This document shows positions 52,792 through 62,812 of a DNA stretch of 64,000 nt, piece by piece. Position 1 is the stretch's first letter. The number at the start of each line of letters is the position of its first letter. A program made the translations under genes and the position numbers. Source of the DNA: JAPORY01 sp965215385. Its GTDB lineage: Bacteria; Pseudomonadota; Alphaproteobacteria; Rhodobacterales; Rhodobacteraceae. The notes under the pieces are model-generated. The model had not been told where the DNA came from. It did no database searches and worked only from the letters and a program-made list of their open reading frames with translations. The DNA is taken from assembly GCA_965215385.1 (NCBI GenBank), contig OZ244059.1, positions 2,480,001-2,544,000 on the forward strand. The letters are read 5' to 3'.

Positions 52792-55700
52792 GTCTCGTTT
52801 ACGAACGAAGTGTTGACGCTGTCCGCTGGCTTTGCGGGTGCTTGCCGATGATTGGGAAACATAGCAAAGTACAGAACTGGTGCTGCGATTAAAGTCAGGA
52901 GCGATGCGAACGCGAGCCCACCCATTATGGTCACCGCCATTGATCGGAAGAAGACGTCAGTGATCAGTGGCAACATGCCCAAAATAGTCGTCGCGGCAGC
53001 GAGAAATACCGGCCGTGCTCGTGAGAGCGCCGCTGTAACTATTGCCTCAGCCAGTGGCCATTGCGGGTGCCTTTTACGCGTTTGATCTATCTCCTCAACC
53101 AGCACAATTCCATTCTTGATCAACATCCCCGATAGCGATAGCAGACCGAGCAAGGCTGTGAAAGTGAAAGGAAGACCAGTGCCAAGAAGTGCCAGGGTAA
53201 CGCCATTAATCGCCATCGGTATTAAGAGCCAGACAATGAAAGGTTGTCGGAGAGCGTTGAAAAGTAGGATGGAAATCACGAGCATTACCAAAAGGGTTGT
53301 GGGTAGCTGGGCGGCAAGACTGGCCTGTGCATTACGGGAATTCTCGTATTCTCCGCCCCACGCCATTCTGTAGCCAGACGGCAGCGGCATTGAAGTGATT
53401 GTATCGTGAATCTTGCTTTGGACTTCGGCTGCTGTTTTGTCTGACGCCACATCGGCACCGACTGTAATCGTGAATACGCGATCGCGCCGGACCATAAGGG
53501 TATTTTTTCCCTCGAAGCGCAATCCATCCGTTACCTGTTCGAAGGGGATCAGTTCGCGGGCGGCCTCAGAGTACACCGGTTGATCCGTCAAAGAGATATT
53601 TTCCGAACGATTAGCTCGAACAATGATCGGGATTTGTCGCTCCTGTTCGCGATAGACTCCGATCGATACGCCGTTATTGGCGTACAAAAGTGAACGGGTA
53701 ACATCGTCGCGTGTAATTCCGGCTTCTTGTGCTCGATCAACGGCGTACACAGGACGCAGTACTTGTTCCATTTGACGCCAGTCGATACGCGGGTCAATGA
53801 TGTCGGGTGAAGCCGCCAACAATTGTTGCACGGCCTGATCGGCCAAATCACGAAGCGTCTTCGGATTACTGCCGGAAAGACGAATCTGGATAGGTTCGCC
53901 GCCACCCGGGCCGAAAGCGAGGCGTTTGGCCTGAAGTTGCGCATGTGGAAAATGGATATCGGTGTGATTGACGAGGTCTTCAATCAAAGAGTCAATTTCA
54001 TCAAGATTTTCCGTGCGTACAATGATATGTCCGTATGATGGATTGGGATCCTCTGCTTGGTAGGTGAGCATAAAACGGGTGGACCCTTGACCGACAAATG
54101 CCGTCGTTGAGATGACCGAGGGCTGGCGGTTTAGCCAGGACTCTATTTGGGCAAGATCACTTGCGGTCTCACGAATCGAAGTGCCCTGCGTTAGTTTGTA
54201 ATCAACAAAAAATAACGGGGTGTTACTCTCTGGAAAGAACTGTTGCTTGATTTCGCCGAACAAACCAATGCAAGCGATCGTGATGGCCACAAAAGTCGCA
54301 ATCACTAACCACCAAAGGTCAAAGCATTTGCGCAGCACAGCACCGTACAGCCGATGAAATAGACTTGGCTCGGTGTTTGCTATGTTTTCGGATGACCTCA
54401 CGAACACGTAGTGACCGAGCAACGGTGTAACCGTTACCGCCAAAGCCCATGAAAGAGTCAAGGATATGGCGATCACAGCAAAGAGAGAGAAGAGAAATTC
54501 TCCAGTGGAGTCGGTGCTCAACCCGACACCAGCAAAAGCCATGATACCAATAGCCGTAGCACCAAATAACGGCGTCTGCAGCTTTCTTCCGATCTCTTTT
54601 GCTGCTGCACGGGATGAATGCCCCTGTCGCATGGCAGTCTGCATGCCTTCGGCAACAACGATGGCATTATCGACCAACATCCCCATGGCAATAATTAAAG
54701 CTCCAAGTGAAATACGCTCCATTTCAATCGCGAATATTGCCATAAAAAAGAGTGTGCCGATGACCGTTAGCAGCAGTGTGGAACCGACCACGAGTGCGGC
54801 TCGCCATCCCATAAAGAGTGCCAATACAATGATGACGATGGAGACTGAAAGGCCGAGATTAATCCAGAAGTCGTTGACCGACTGCGCGACCACCCGATGT
54901 TGCTGATAAACGGGATGCATTTCGATGCCGACCGGAATCTGCGACTGTAATTCCGATAACTTTTGCTCCACCCGTGCACCGACATCAACGACATTATCCG
55001 TGCTGATTGACGCAATTCCAACGGTGAACGCTTCGGTGCCGTTGTGTCGAACGATAATCGAAGGGTTATCAGTCCGGGCACGATAGACGTCGGCAAAATC
55101 GGCTAGGGTCACCAATTCACCAGCAACCCCAATGGTTAGTCTTGAAATTTCCTCAAGGGTATCGCTGCCTTCAGGGCCGAGGATAAGCGTTTGATTGCTG
55201 CCGGCATTGATCGAACCGCCGTCAGAAAGTGAGTTAGCGTTGTTTAACGCATTTTGAATTGCCGCTGGTGGGACGTTTTGATTAAATGCCAGAGCGGCAT
55301 AGGGTTCAACGTAGATAACTTCCTGCGGAACGCCCTGTAGCTGGACATCGGCCACGCCATCGACAGTGAGGAGTTCTCTGCGCAAAAAAGTTGCAAGTTG
55401 ATAGATGTCACGGTCGGGAAAGCCATCTGCGGTCACCGCATAATAGAGTCCAAATACATCGCCAAAACTGTCATTGATTGACGGTTCGCCTGCCCCGATA
55501 GGCAAGTTCGCATCGGAGACACGATTCCTCAGTTCGGCCCAAATCTTAAGGAGTTCGTCGCCGCCGTACTGATCTTCGGTCGTAACGGTAATTTGGGTTT
55601 CACCCGGGCGATTGACCGACTCGATCAAATCGATCTCGGCCATTTTTTGGATTTCGGATTCTATTGGATCAGCAACCTCACGGGCAACTTCGGCTGCCGA

Positions 55701-55865
55701 CGCACCAGGATATTCCGCGGTAATGACTGCGGACTTTATTGTGAAGGCGGGATCTTCAAGACGCCCTAACGAAAAAAAACCCGACATGCCGCCACCGAGA
55801 CACAATAGAATCACCAACCAAATGATGATCGGGTATTCGATAGAACTCTTCGCAAGATTAAACAT
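52770..55865 (-). CDS. RND efflux transporter permease
   Basis: A 1031-residue RND pump of the AcrB/HAE-like superfamily. Twelve membrane segments lie in the typical arrangement, with two large periplasmic loops (about 40-335 and 550-850). GALIIAMGMLVDNAIVVAEG (TM4, with the proton-relay Asp) and the closing LLSLSGMLIKNGIVLVEEID are diagnostic. It exports small hydrophobic or metal compounds with the adaptor encoded upstream. The final codons run into the tRNA-Met gene on the opposite strand (stop at 52770-52772), so the C terminus may have been changed by that neighbour. Confidence 0.93.
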   Translation of the reverse strand: MFNLAKSSIEYPIIIWLVILLCLGGGMSGFFSLGRLEDPAFTIKSAVITAEYPGASAAEVAREVADPIESEIQKMAEIDLIESVNRPGETQITVTTEDQYGGDELLKIWAELRNRVSDANLPIGAGEPSINDSFGDVFGLYYAVTADGFPDRDIYQLATFLRRELLTVDGVADVQLQGVPQEVIYVEPYAALAFNQNVPPAAIQNALNNANSLSDGGSINAGSNQTLILGPEGSDTLEEISRLTIGVAGELVTLADFADVYRARTDNPSIIVRHNGTEAFTVGIASISTDNVVDVGARVEQKLSELQSQIPVGIEMHPVYQQHRVVAQSVNDFWINLGLSVSIVIIVLALFMGWRAALVVGSTLLLTVIGTLFFMAIFAIEMERISLGALIIAMGMLVDNAIVVAEGMQTAMRQGHSSRAAAKEIGRKLQTPLFGATAIGIMAFAGVGLSTDSTGEFLFSLFAVIAISLTLSWALAVTVTPLLGHYVFVRSSENIANTEPSLFHRLYGAVLRKCFDLWWLVIATFVAITIACIGLFGEIKQQFFPESNTPLFFVDYKLTQGTSIRETASDLAQIESWLNRQPSVISTTAFVGQGSTRFMLTYQAEDPNPSYGHIIVRTENLDEIDSLIEDLVNHTDIHFPHAQLQAKRLAFGPGGGEPIQIRLSGSNPKTLRDLADQAVQQLLAASPDIIDPRIDWRQMEQVLRPVYAVDRAQEAGITRDDVTRSLLYANNGVSIGVYREQERQIPIIVRANRSENISLTDQPVYSEAARELIPFEQVTDGLRFEGKNTLMVRRDRVFTITVGADVASDKTAAEVQSKIHDTITSMPLPSGYRMAWGGEYENSRNAQASLAAQLPTTLLVMLVISILLFNALRQPFIVWLLIPMAINGVTLALLGTGLPFTFTALLGLLSLSGMLIKNGIVLVEEIDQTRKRHPQWPLAEAIVTAALSRARPVFLAAATTILGMLPLITDVFFRSMAVTIMGGLAFASLLTLIAAPVLYFAMFPNHRQAPAKPADSVNTSFVNETGSVGRT

Positions 55866-56062
55866 GTTGGTTGGTGGCCCGATTTTCTTAGCGGTGTGTT
55901 ATCCGCCGACAAGAATTGAGAGATTACCAAATATGATCGGCACCGCTGACACCGAGAAAAGCGATTGCGGGTTCTGACGGTGTATTGATGCTGTATTCAT
56001 GCGGCATTTCGATCACAGGCTCGGAGAAGCCCATTATGATAGTACATTGGCGAGACCGGGAT

Positions 56063-57106
56063 TTAATCCTGAAAACTTTCGAAGCGGCGAACAATTTCAC
56101 CCTCACGCAAGAAGGCACCCCCAACTGCAACGACTTCTTGTCCGGCTGTGAGTCCTGAGTGCACTTCGGTTCTCCCTCGCGATGAGGGAATGATCGAAAC
56201 AGGCACCTGCCGAACTGCCCCCTCAGATTGATTGATAGGCTCAAAGATCATAACCGCGGCTTCGCCCTCACTCGTTGTCAGAATCGCGGAAGCCGGGAGC
56301 AATAAGCGCGGGTTTGTGTTTTTAGTTGTTGCCGTCACGGTGACAGAAGAACCGGGCAGAATTGTTCCGGCTGGGGGAACAGGCATGCCGAGAGTGATCT
56401 GGAAGGTTTGCCCAATCGACGAGACCTCTGCATTGAACTCTCTGGGAAAAACTGTGAATTCACGCGAGTCGCCTGGAAATTGTGCTGTAAGCTCGTAGTC
56501 GGGGTCATCACCTACCGTTTGAAACACAATTTCTGGGACATTTATTTCAATGCGCAGTTCCGACATATCGTGAAGTCGTGCGATCGGTTCACCCGCGGCA
56601 ATCGTTGAGAAATTGGCTTTTTGTCGGCTCGCCACGAGGGCTGAGAATGGTGCGATGAGCGTTGCCTGACGTAGGGATCTTTGGGCATTCTTTACTTTAA
56701 TTGCGGCCAATGCGGCGTTTGTTTCCGCGTCATTGATCGCGACATCGCTTACTGAACTCCCCCGTAGGCGTTTGAGGCGTTCTAGGTTCCGGTTGGCTTG
56801 CAACTGTTCGAGGCGCGCTTGCTCAAGTGCCAGCTCAAATGGTTCTAAATCAAGGCGTGCAATGACGTCGCCCTGCGACAAGCGTTGGCCTTCGACCGCC
56901 GAAAAATCAATGATTTGTCCGCCAACTTGAAAAGCGAGCGTTACCGTTTCTTTGGCCGTTACGCGCCCAAAAAACTTTCTCTCGAAGTTGCTACTGAAGG
57001 CCTCGACCGTAACGATCTTTGCGATTCGCGGTTCCGTATCGGCCTGCGCAAATTGAGTCAGACCGACGGGCAAAAAAAACAACAGCAACGAACTTAGCAG
57101 CATCAT
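56063..57106 (-). CDS. RND efflux periplasmic adaptor (membrane fusion protein)
   Basis: I choose ATG 57106, which gives a signal peptide at once (MMLLSSLLLFFLPVGLTQFA, cleavage near QA/DTE) and 347 residues; the frame is open 52 codons further upstream. HlyD-type features: lipoyl halves TLAFQVGGQIIDFSAVEGQR and ATLIAPFSALVASRQKANFS flanking a coiled-coil hairpin (about 75-150), then a beta-barrel and membrane-proximal domain. It links the RND pump to an outer-membrane channel. It is 197 bases upstream of the pump gene in the same direction. Confidence 0.9.
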   Translation of the reverse strand: MMLLSSLLLFFLPVGLTQFAQADTEPRIAKIVTVEAFSSNFERKFFGRVTAKETVTLAFQVGGQIIDFSAVEGQRLSQGDVIARLDLEPFELALEQARLEQLQANRNLERLKRLRGSSVSDVAINDAETNAALAAIKVKNAQRSLRQATLIAPFSALVASRQKANFSTIAAGEPIARLHDMSELRIEINVPEIVFQTVGDDPDYELTAQFPGDSREFTVFPREFNAEVSSIGQTFQITLGMPVPPAGTILPGSSVTVTATTKNTNPRLLLPASAILTTSEGEAAVMIFEPINQSEGAVRQVPVSIIPSSRGRTEVHSGLTAGQEVVAVGGAFLREGEIVRRFESFQD

Positions 57107-57537
57107 TTGCAAGTTTGTCGATGTTCTTGGTAAAGCAAGTAATATCACGGAAAAAACTCTTTTTGGGCGCACTGCGACAAGCGGGTTTGATTGACCGAAC
57201 GCTATGCGGCGGTAGGATGCAGTGAAGGGTGTAAAATAGTTTGCAATGTTGCATTCAGTCAAGCCGTAGAAAGCGAATCATTTCGCAGTTTCATCAAGGC
57301 AGCGTTCTCGTGCTTCGGAATAAAGCTACGAAATTGAGCGACTTCCAAATTTTGCGGGTTCGTTGCACTCTCAAGTCGTCGGTCGAAACGGGCATGATTG
57401 ACGGACATGATTGACGGGCGTATCCGATCCATTTTGAAGCCGATTGATGGTGTTTTTGCACGATCAGATCAAAGAAACCCAGAATTACGTATATGATTGC
57501 CTTCACAGAGAACTGACGCATCTCTTCTGGAACCCAA
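57107..57537. other. intergenic
   Basis: No gene is recognised. Short minus-strand frames such as one ending LNFVALFRSTRTLP could be debris, but I cannot assign them. Confidence 0.3.
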
Positions 57538-58857
57538 TCAATCAGTAGATGGTGACGTTTTATTCCTGCCGTTACACGGCGATGGCAAAAGCGAAGGATC
57601 CTTACCGCCGCGGCGTAAGATATAGTTCTGAAAACTTGGGATCGGACACGATAGGATACCACTGTCAGGATCCTCATCCACCGCGCCGCAATGAATGAGA
57701 TGAGTGATGAACGTCTCTTCATTGTAACCTCGGGGCATCCGATAGGTTTCACGCTGCTCGGGGTCACACGCCTCATTGACCTTCTTAATGGCATCTTCAA
57801 GGGACAGTCCCTCCCCTGCGGCATTAGCCTTGGCGATATTCCACATGATTGTGGTAGTCAAAGACTGCGCCCGTTTCATGACATCGCTGTATTGTGTGTT
57901 GTAGTATCCCTGACGAAGCTGATCTGATCGGGCCTGCACGGATGCCCAATCGGTGATCCGGTCGGCGTCACCCTCGACCCCCTCAGCCAAAAATGCTTCT
58001 GCCAGAGCCTGCTGTGCCCAGTGGATATGACGCGGCCAGCCATCAGTCGTCTTCATAAGGGTATCGATTTCGGATCGCCGATCCCTGATCCGGATTCCAA
58101 AATGAGCGCACCATTTGTCGGTGAGATGATTCGTTTGCTCGTCCGTGAAACCGCCGAGCGACCGAGCCTGTACCCCTTGCGTCAAACCCATAGATCGAAT
58201 GCATTCGCGGGTATCACCCAATCCAGCCAATACTAGGGTCAAGGGTAATTTCGTCACAGCTTCATGGAGGGCGCGAAGAAAATTTGCTTGGGTTGTGCCA
58301 AGCCCGGATGGGAGATTTTGGGCCTCATCCACTGCGACAATGACTGGCGTTTCCCAATCTGCCGCCGGAAAAGCTTTATGAAGCGATCCAATATTTCGAA
58401 TCTCGCGCTCCCGAAAAATATTTTTTATATTCTGGATATTTAAGTCAATCAAACCGGCGACATCGAGGAGCGCAAGGCCACCCAAACCCTGAGCCCCCTT
58501 CAAAGCGATCGATTTCAACCGACTTATTTTCGTTCGCCCAAGGACTCCTATTGCCAGTAAGACATCAGAAAAGTTCTCCTCCAATTCAACGCTGGAAATG
58601 TGCAATACCTTCGGCCCCTTCTCTGATCGATCGGTATTGTAGCGAGTAAGATAACTGAGAACCGAACTCTTTCCCGCGCCGGGCGCCCCCTGAATCACGG
58701 TTGTATTGCCGGAAATCCCCGAGCCTTCAACCGCCGTTGCCTTGGATATAGTGAGAATCTCGTTTAAGAGGACCTCGCGTCCCACAAATACTGGCGGGTA
58801 AGATTTACTCCCTCTGTCCACAAAATGCTGCAAACGCGCCGGTTGAAATTCAACCAT
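57538..58857 (-). CDS. orphan AAA-type ATPase
   Basis: I start at ATG 58857 (GGAG nine bases ahead), giving 439 residues. Walker A GNTTVIQGAPGAGKSSVL (P-loop near 57-64), Walker B VIVAVDEAQN, a sensor-like LPLTLVLAGLGDTRECIRSM, and a C-terminal winged-helix-like region (RMPRGYNEETFITHLIHCGA, then PIPSFQNYIL) give an Orc1/Cdc6- or TniB-like layout. The gene stands alone, with 760 bases of non-coding DNA before it. Such ATPases serve transposition, phage or plasmid functions, or act as NTP-driven switches. No partner is visible, so the role is open. Confidence 0.7.
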   Translation of the reverse strand: MVEFQPARLQHFVDRGSKSYPPVFVGREVLLNEILTISKATAVEGSGISGNTTVIQGAPGAGKSSVLSYLTRYNTDRSEKGPKVLHISSVELEENFSDVLLAIGVLGRTKISRLKSIALKGAQGLGGLALLDVAGLIDLNIQNIKNIFREREIRNIGSLHKAFPAADWETPVIVAVDEAQNLPSGLGTTQANFLRALHEAVTKLPLTLVLAGLGDTRECIRSMGLTQGVQARSLGGFTDEQTNHLTDKWCAHFGIRIRDRRSEIDTLMKTTDGWPRHIHWAQQALAEAFLAEGVEGDADRITDWASVQARSDQLRQGYYNTQYSDVMKRAQSLTTTIMWNIAKANAAGEGLSLEDAIKKVNEACDPEQRETYRMPRGYNEETFITHLIHCGAVDEDPDSGILSCPIPSFQNYILRRGGKDPSLLPSPCNGRNKTSPSTD

Positions 58858-59621
58858 AGTCGGAGTCTCCTTGATCCTTGTGAATCCTATCCGATCAGCC
58901 GTCCCCAATCAACAATTCCAATGGACGATCGAATGATAACATCCCCAGGCCAGGCCGATCCCAACAAAGAGGGATACATCGCTAATTGAATTGTCGGTGT
59001 CCGTACGAAAACCCCACTTTGTCCGATAAGCGAGCGACACCTTACTTATTCGCGTACACTTATCAGAAAAAATTAGATATCTGATGCAATTTATGCAAGC
59101 TTCGACAAGCTTCCGATCAAGTCCGCCAATCTTCACCGTATATTAGTGTCGAATCCAACATATCGTCACGATCGCCAATAACGGAAAGACCTATAGTACA
59201 ATGATGAACGGTGTAGATTCGCAAAAAGCGGGCGCACACTTACACTATTTCGATTTATGTTGACCACAAGCGGCGGCAAAGTGCGTTTTGGCAGCACTCC
59301 TGATCGCACAAACATACTCGTCACGACGAGTAGCTTTGACCAGATCACCGAAACGAGTTGAATGGACGAGATGAAATTAGCATCACGACGGCGACGACGA
59401 ACGGAACGCTTGGCTGGGTTCTATTTCCGCGACAAGATGCCATCGCATTACGATGTGGTTATGCAGACGATACATTCGATGGGCAGGGTGAGTTGAATGA
59501 TCACCGTAACCGTTACGATTCCCGAATCACCGTACCCGCCAGTGTTTGGGCAAGAATCGCAGCGAGGTTTTGGCAAAGGCAAGTAATCGCCGCCCAAGGG
59601 CTAGGCGGCGATCCAAAACTC
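58858..59621. other. long intergenic region upstream of the orphan ATPase
   Basis: About 760 bases. On the minus strand, 58909-59136 is a 75-codon frame from a GTG ending in a hydrophobic stretch (SDVSLFVGIGLAWGCYHSIV); it could be a small membrane protein but has no support. On the plus strand, 59358-59642 is a 94-codon frame (RITVPASVWARIAARFWQR near its end) that runs into the neighbouring gene. I regard both as doubtful. Confidence 0.3.
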
Positions 59622-61193
59622 TTAGAGTTGTCCGGCTGCTAATTCGCGAGCCAGATGGTCAGCTTGCCGAATGGCCAACGCCACAATCGTCAAGGTCGGA
59701 TTTTCCGCCGCGCCAGTCGTAAATTGCGATCCATCCGAAATATACAAGTTCGGAATATCGTGCGTTTGACCCCACTTATTAACCACCCCGGCTTCGGGAT
59801 CATCACTCATTCTGTTGGTGCCGAGATTATGTGTCGACGGATACGGCGGGGTTGGGAAAGTCCGCGTTGCGCCAACTGCCTCATAGACGGCTTGGCCTTG
59901 CTTGTAAGCGTGGTTCCGCATCGCAATATCATTCGGATGATCACTAAAGTGCACGTTTGCAACTGGCAATCCGTGCTGATCTTTCACCGCTGAATTGAGA
60001 GTGACGCGATTGTTCGCTTGTGGCATATCTTCTCCGACAATCCACATGCCCGCCATGTTCTCATACGCATCCAGCGCGGTAGTAAACTCGCGTCCCCAAG
60101 CACCCGGGTCCAAGAAAGCAGCCATGAATGGCAAGCCCAGTGAGAGTGTCTCAAGTTCATACCCGCCAACAAATCCACGCGAAGGGTCGTGCCGTGACTC
60201 ATCTTGAATGATGCCAGCCATCGTTGTTCCCCGCCACATCTTTACCGGCTGTTCGAAGACGGCATAGACCGATCCAGTCATATGCCGCATATAATTGCGC
60301 CCGACCTGATCGGACGAGTTGGCGAGACCGTTCGGAAACATATTGGATGCCGAATTTAGCAAGAGGCGCGGGCTCTCGAAAGAGTTGCCGGCGACGCAGA
60401 TTACCCGAGCCCTTTGCATCTGCAAGTTACCATCTTGATCAAAATACTCGACGCCGGTGACCTTGCCAGAATTATCATGCAAGATGCGGGCGACATGGGC
60501 GTGCGTGCGTACCTCAAGATTGCCAGTTTGCTCACCTTGTGGAATATCGACATATCCGGCCGACCATTTCGAGCCCCACTTGCAGCCTTGAAAGCAAAAC
60601 CCAGTTTGTTGACACATCAGTCGGTCACGATTTTCGTCCGAATTGATCGCCATTCGACCAGTATGGACATCCTTGTAGCCGATAGCTTTAGCGCCTTTCT
60701 CAAACACCAAGTAGTTATTATTGCCGGGCAAACCAGGGCGACCGCCAGTCCTCGTCACTTCCAGTTTATCTTCGGCTTTAGTGTACCAAGGATCCATTTC
60801 ATCGGCATCAATGGGCCAATCTAGCAAGGTTGCGCCAGCAATGTCGCCATAGACCGTGCGGGTTTTCCATTCGTGCTCTTGAAATCGCAACGACGCGCCA
60901 GCCCAGTGCTGTGTCGCACCACCCACTGACTTGACAATCCAGGCGGGAAGACCCGAGAAGTCTTGAGCAACTCGCCAGTCCCCAGACGTCGTGCGTGGGT
61001 CGGTCCACGCCAACTGGCCGAAACTCTCCCACTCATCATTTACAAAGTCTTCTGGATTATGCCGTCCTCCGGCCTCAAGTGCGACGACTGAAACACCTTT
61101 CTGGGCCAGTTCATTTGCCAGAACCCCACCGCCAGCGCCGGTCCCAATAATGACAACCACATTATCGTCGGTTAGATCAAAAGTTGTAGCCAT
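59622..61193 (-). CDS. GMC-family FAD oxidoreductase (gluconate 2-dehydrogenase-like large subunit)
   Basis: A 523-residue flavoprotein: dinucleotide loop VVVIIGTGAGGGVLANELAQ, VKSVGGATQHWAGAS, RVICVAGNSFESPRLLL, and the C-terminal active-site region YPSTHNLGTNRMSDDPEAGV with the conserved His-x-Asn-type histidine. It ends in GAAENPTLTIVALAIRQADH. Such large subunits oxidise sugars or sugar acids in the periplasm, carried out through the Tat system by the small subunit. The small subunit gene lies 20 bases upstream. The cytochrome c subunit often found with them is absent here. Confidence 0.9.
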   Translation of the reverse strand: MATTFDLTDDNVVVIIGTGAGGGVLANELAQKGVSVVALEAGGRHNPEDFVNDEWESFGQLAWTDPRTTSGDWRVAQDFSGLPAWIVKSVGGATQHWAGASLRFQEHEWKTRTVYGDIAGATLLDWPIDADEMDPWYTKAEDKLEVTRTGGRPGLPGNNNYLVFEKGAKAIGYKDVHTGRMAINSDENRDRLMCQQTGFCFQGCKWGSKWSAGYVDIPQGEQTGNLEVRTHAHVARILHDNSGKVTGVEYFDQDGNLQMQRARVICVAGNSFESPRLLLNSASNMFPNGLANSSDQVGRNYMRHMTGSVYAVFEQPVKMWRGTTMAGIIQDESRHDPSRGFVGGYELETLSLGLPFMAAFLDPGAWGREFTTALDAYENMAGMWIVGEDMPQANNRVTLNSAVKDQHGLPVANVHFSDHPNDIAMRNHAYKQGQAVYEAVGATRTFPTPPYPSTHNLGTNRMSDDPEAGVVNKWGQTHDIPNLYISDGSQFTTGAAENPTLTIVALAIRQADHLARELAAGQL

Positions 61194-61213
61194 TCCTCAT
61201 CCTCCTCACCAGC

Positions 61214-61738
61214 TCAAAGCCAATTGATGTCGTTGAAGCCACGGTTGATATAACCGCCTTGTGCATAAGAGGCTCCCTGGTATCCAAAAATCGGCCATAC
61301 CGCCTTTTGATTGTACAACCCGGTCACCAGCCCGCCCCGAACCATCTGAAAGAATGCGTCGTCCGCCATCGACTTCAATACTTCGACACGATCACGTTCC
61401 CAGCCGAGATCTAAATACCTTGCTCCTTTCATTTCCCGCGCACGAGCATCTAAGCTCGCAATACCTTCGGTTACGGCGTTGGCATTTTTAGCGGTATCAT
61501 AGCCCTTAATCGCCACGACATAATATTCGTCGCCGACTTTATCATGCGGGTAAATATCGCGTGCCATCTGCAGTAGTGCCGCAAAAGTCTCCGGTTGCAG
61601 CTCGGTCAATTCAAGTGCCCAAACCGCATTCGGTGCCGCGATAAATCCCGCGCCAACGATAAATCCTGCCCCAGCCGCCGACGCCCGGGCGATGAGTTCG
61701 CGCCGCGTCAGCCCCTCGGGATTAAGTTCAGTGGTCAA
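61214..61738 (-). CDS. gluconate 2-dehydrogenase subunit 3-like protein with Tat signal
   Basis: A 174-residue partner of the flavoprotein. A Tat motif (LTRRELIARASAAGAGF) is followed by a hydrophobic stretch, then the family-like QMARDIYPHDKVGDEYYVVA. It probably folds with the large subunit in the cytoplasm and carries it through the Tat pore. It is first of the pair, with the glyoxalase-family gene 22 bases upstream in the same direction. Confidence 0.85.
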   Translation of the reverse strand: MTTELNPEGLTRRELIARASAAGAGFIVGAGFIAAPNAVWALELTELQPETFAALLQMARDIYPHDKVGDEYYVVAIKGYDTAKNANAVTEGIASLDARAREMKGARYLDLGWERDRVEVLKSMADDAFFQMVRGGLVTGLYNQKAVWPIFGYQGASYAQGGYINRGFNDINWL

Positions 61739-61760
61739 TGTCTTTCCTCCCTATTTTACA

Positions 61761-62156
61761 CTATTGAAAACGCCCGGACCGTTCTAAAACCTCGATTTCG
61801 TAGCCGTCCGGATCGGTGACAAAAAAGAACCGACCCACCAACTCTCCAGCCGGGGCAAACTCTACAAGCTTTCGGGGAGCGAAGCCTGCCGCTTCAAAAC
61901 GGGCATGTTCGGCATCAAGATTATCAACTGCAACGGCAAAATGTCCATATCCATTGCCAAGATCATAATCCTCAGTCTGATCTTTGTTGATCGTTAGTTC
62001 CAACTCAAACCCGGACTCATCGTTACTGAGATAGACCAGAGTGAATTGCGGAAAATCAAGTCGGTCCGCCACCTTGAGTCCGAAAGCCTGTTCGTAAAAG
62101 GCGATCGATCGGGCTTCATCACGAACACGAATCATAGAATGAATTGCTTTGGCCAT
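61761..62156 (-). CDS. VOC-family protein, lactoylglutathione lyase-like
   Basis: Start at ATG 62156 with GGGAG six bases ahead; 131 residues. Two beta-alpha-beta-beta-beta modules with the four metal ligands in place: H in AIHSMIRVRD, E in GFELELTIN, H in YGHFAVAVDN, E in YEIEVLERSG. This matches glyoxalase I, which turns the methylglyoxal-glutathione adduct into lactoylglutathione; gshA in this window supplies the thiol. A different VOC reaction is possible. It heads the operon with the Tat-exported oxidoreductase pair. Confidence 0.88.
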   Translation of the reverse strand: MAKAIHSMIRVRDEARSIAFYEQAFGLKVADRLDFPQFTLVYLSNDESGFELELTINKDQTEDYDLGNGYGHFAVAVDNLDAEHARFEAAGFAPRKLVEFAPAGELVGRFFFVTDPDGYEIEVLERSGRFQ

Positions 62157-62276
62157 TGTTGCTCCCACTGACTGCCAGCAACCATCACTCAGCTTAACGC
62201 GGTTCGCTAAGATATTGGTAGGAATCTTATACTACAACGGAAAAATTATCGGTCGCTACCCAACATGCGGCTTTGG

Positions 62277-62552
62277 CTAGGAGTTCTTGGCACCTGAAAC
62301 TTCCAAAAATTTCAAACAGGCGCAGCGTAACAAAGAAGTGAAGTTTGTTGGTTCCCCCCAGATCTCAATCACTTCCGAATGAAGGGTTGAGATAAAGCTT
62401 GGCGTACTCACCCCATCTCTTGCGGCAATTTCATCGAGAATATCCCAAAAGGCACTTTCCAGTCGAATACTGGTAGATTGACCGTTCAATCGCAGACGGC
62501 GGTTTTGGCTGGAGTAACGCTCTGGATCCTGACCGGCGAATACTTGACACAT
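62277..62552 (-). CDS. ribbon-helix-helix domain protein
   Basis: The ATG at 62552 has a strong GGAGGAG in front and starts the family-like MCQVFAGQDPERYSSQNRRL; an upstream frame adds 33 unlikely residues. The 91-residue protein continues STSIRLESAFWDILDEIAAR (beta strand and first helix) and GVSTPSFISTLHSEV, the RHH_4 pattern seen in alphaproteobacteria. It may be a small DNA-binding regulator. Its targets are unknown. Confidence 0.85.
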   Translation of the reverse strand: MCQVFAGQDPERYSSQNRRLRLNGQSTSIRLESAFWDILDEIAARDGVSTPSFISTLHSEVIEIWGEPTNFTSLLRCACLKFLEVSGAKNS

Positions 62553-62812
62553 GACATCTCCTCCCAGTTCGAAAAAATGTGTCACCCCAAGGCGTGCTTC
62601 GACATTGTATCGAAAAGCAATGCGAATTTCGTTTCGAAATTGCAAGAACAAGTTTGTGCAACTGTTGTGTGATAACCAAGATTGAGCGGTACAGTCGTAA
62701 AGAGTTCAAACCCCATTAACCTTGCCGCCTTGGGGGAATAATGAAGTTCGCTTGTTCAAAGCGCGACTGAGTTCAATGTACGAGAGTTCTGTGCGCCCGA
62801 AGTCATTGGCAA

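Noticed and set aside
55866..56062. A 36-codon frame between the RND pump and adaptor genes
   Set aside because: Too short, with no ribosome site or family resemblance.
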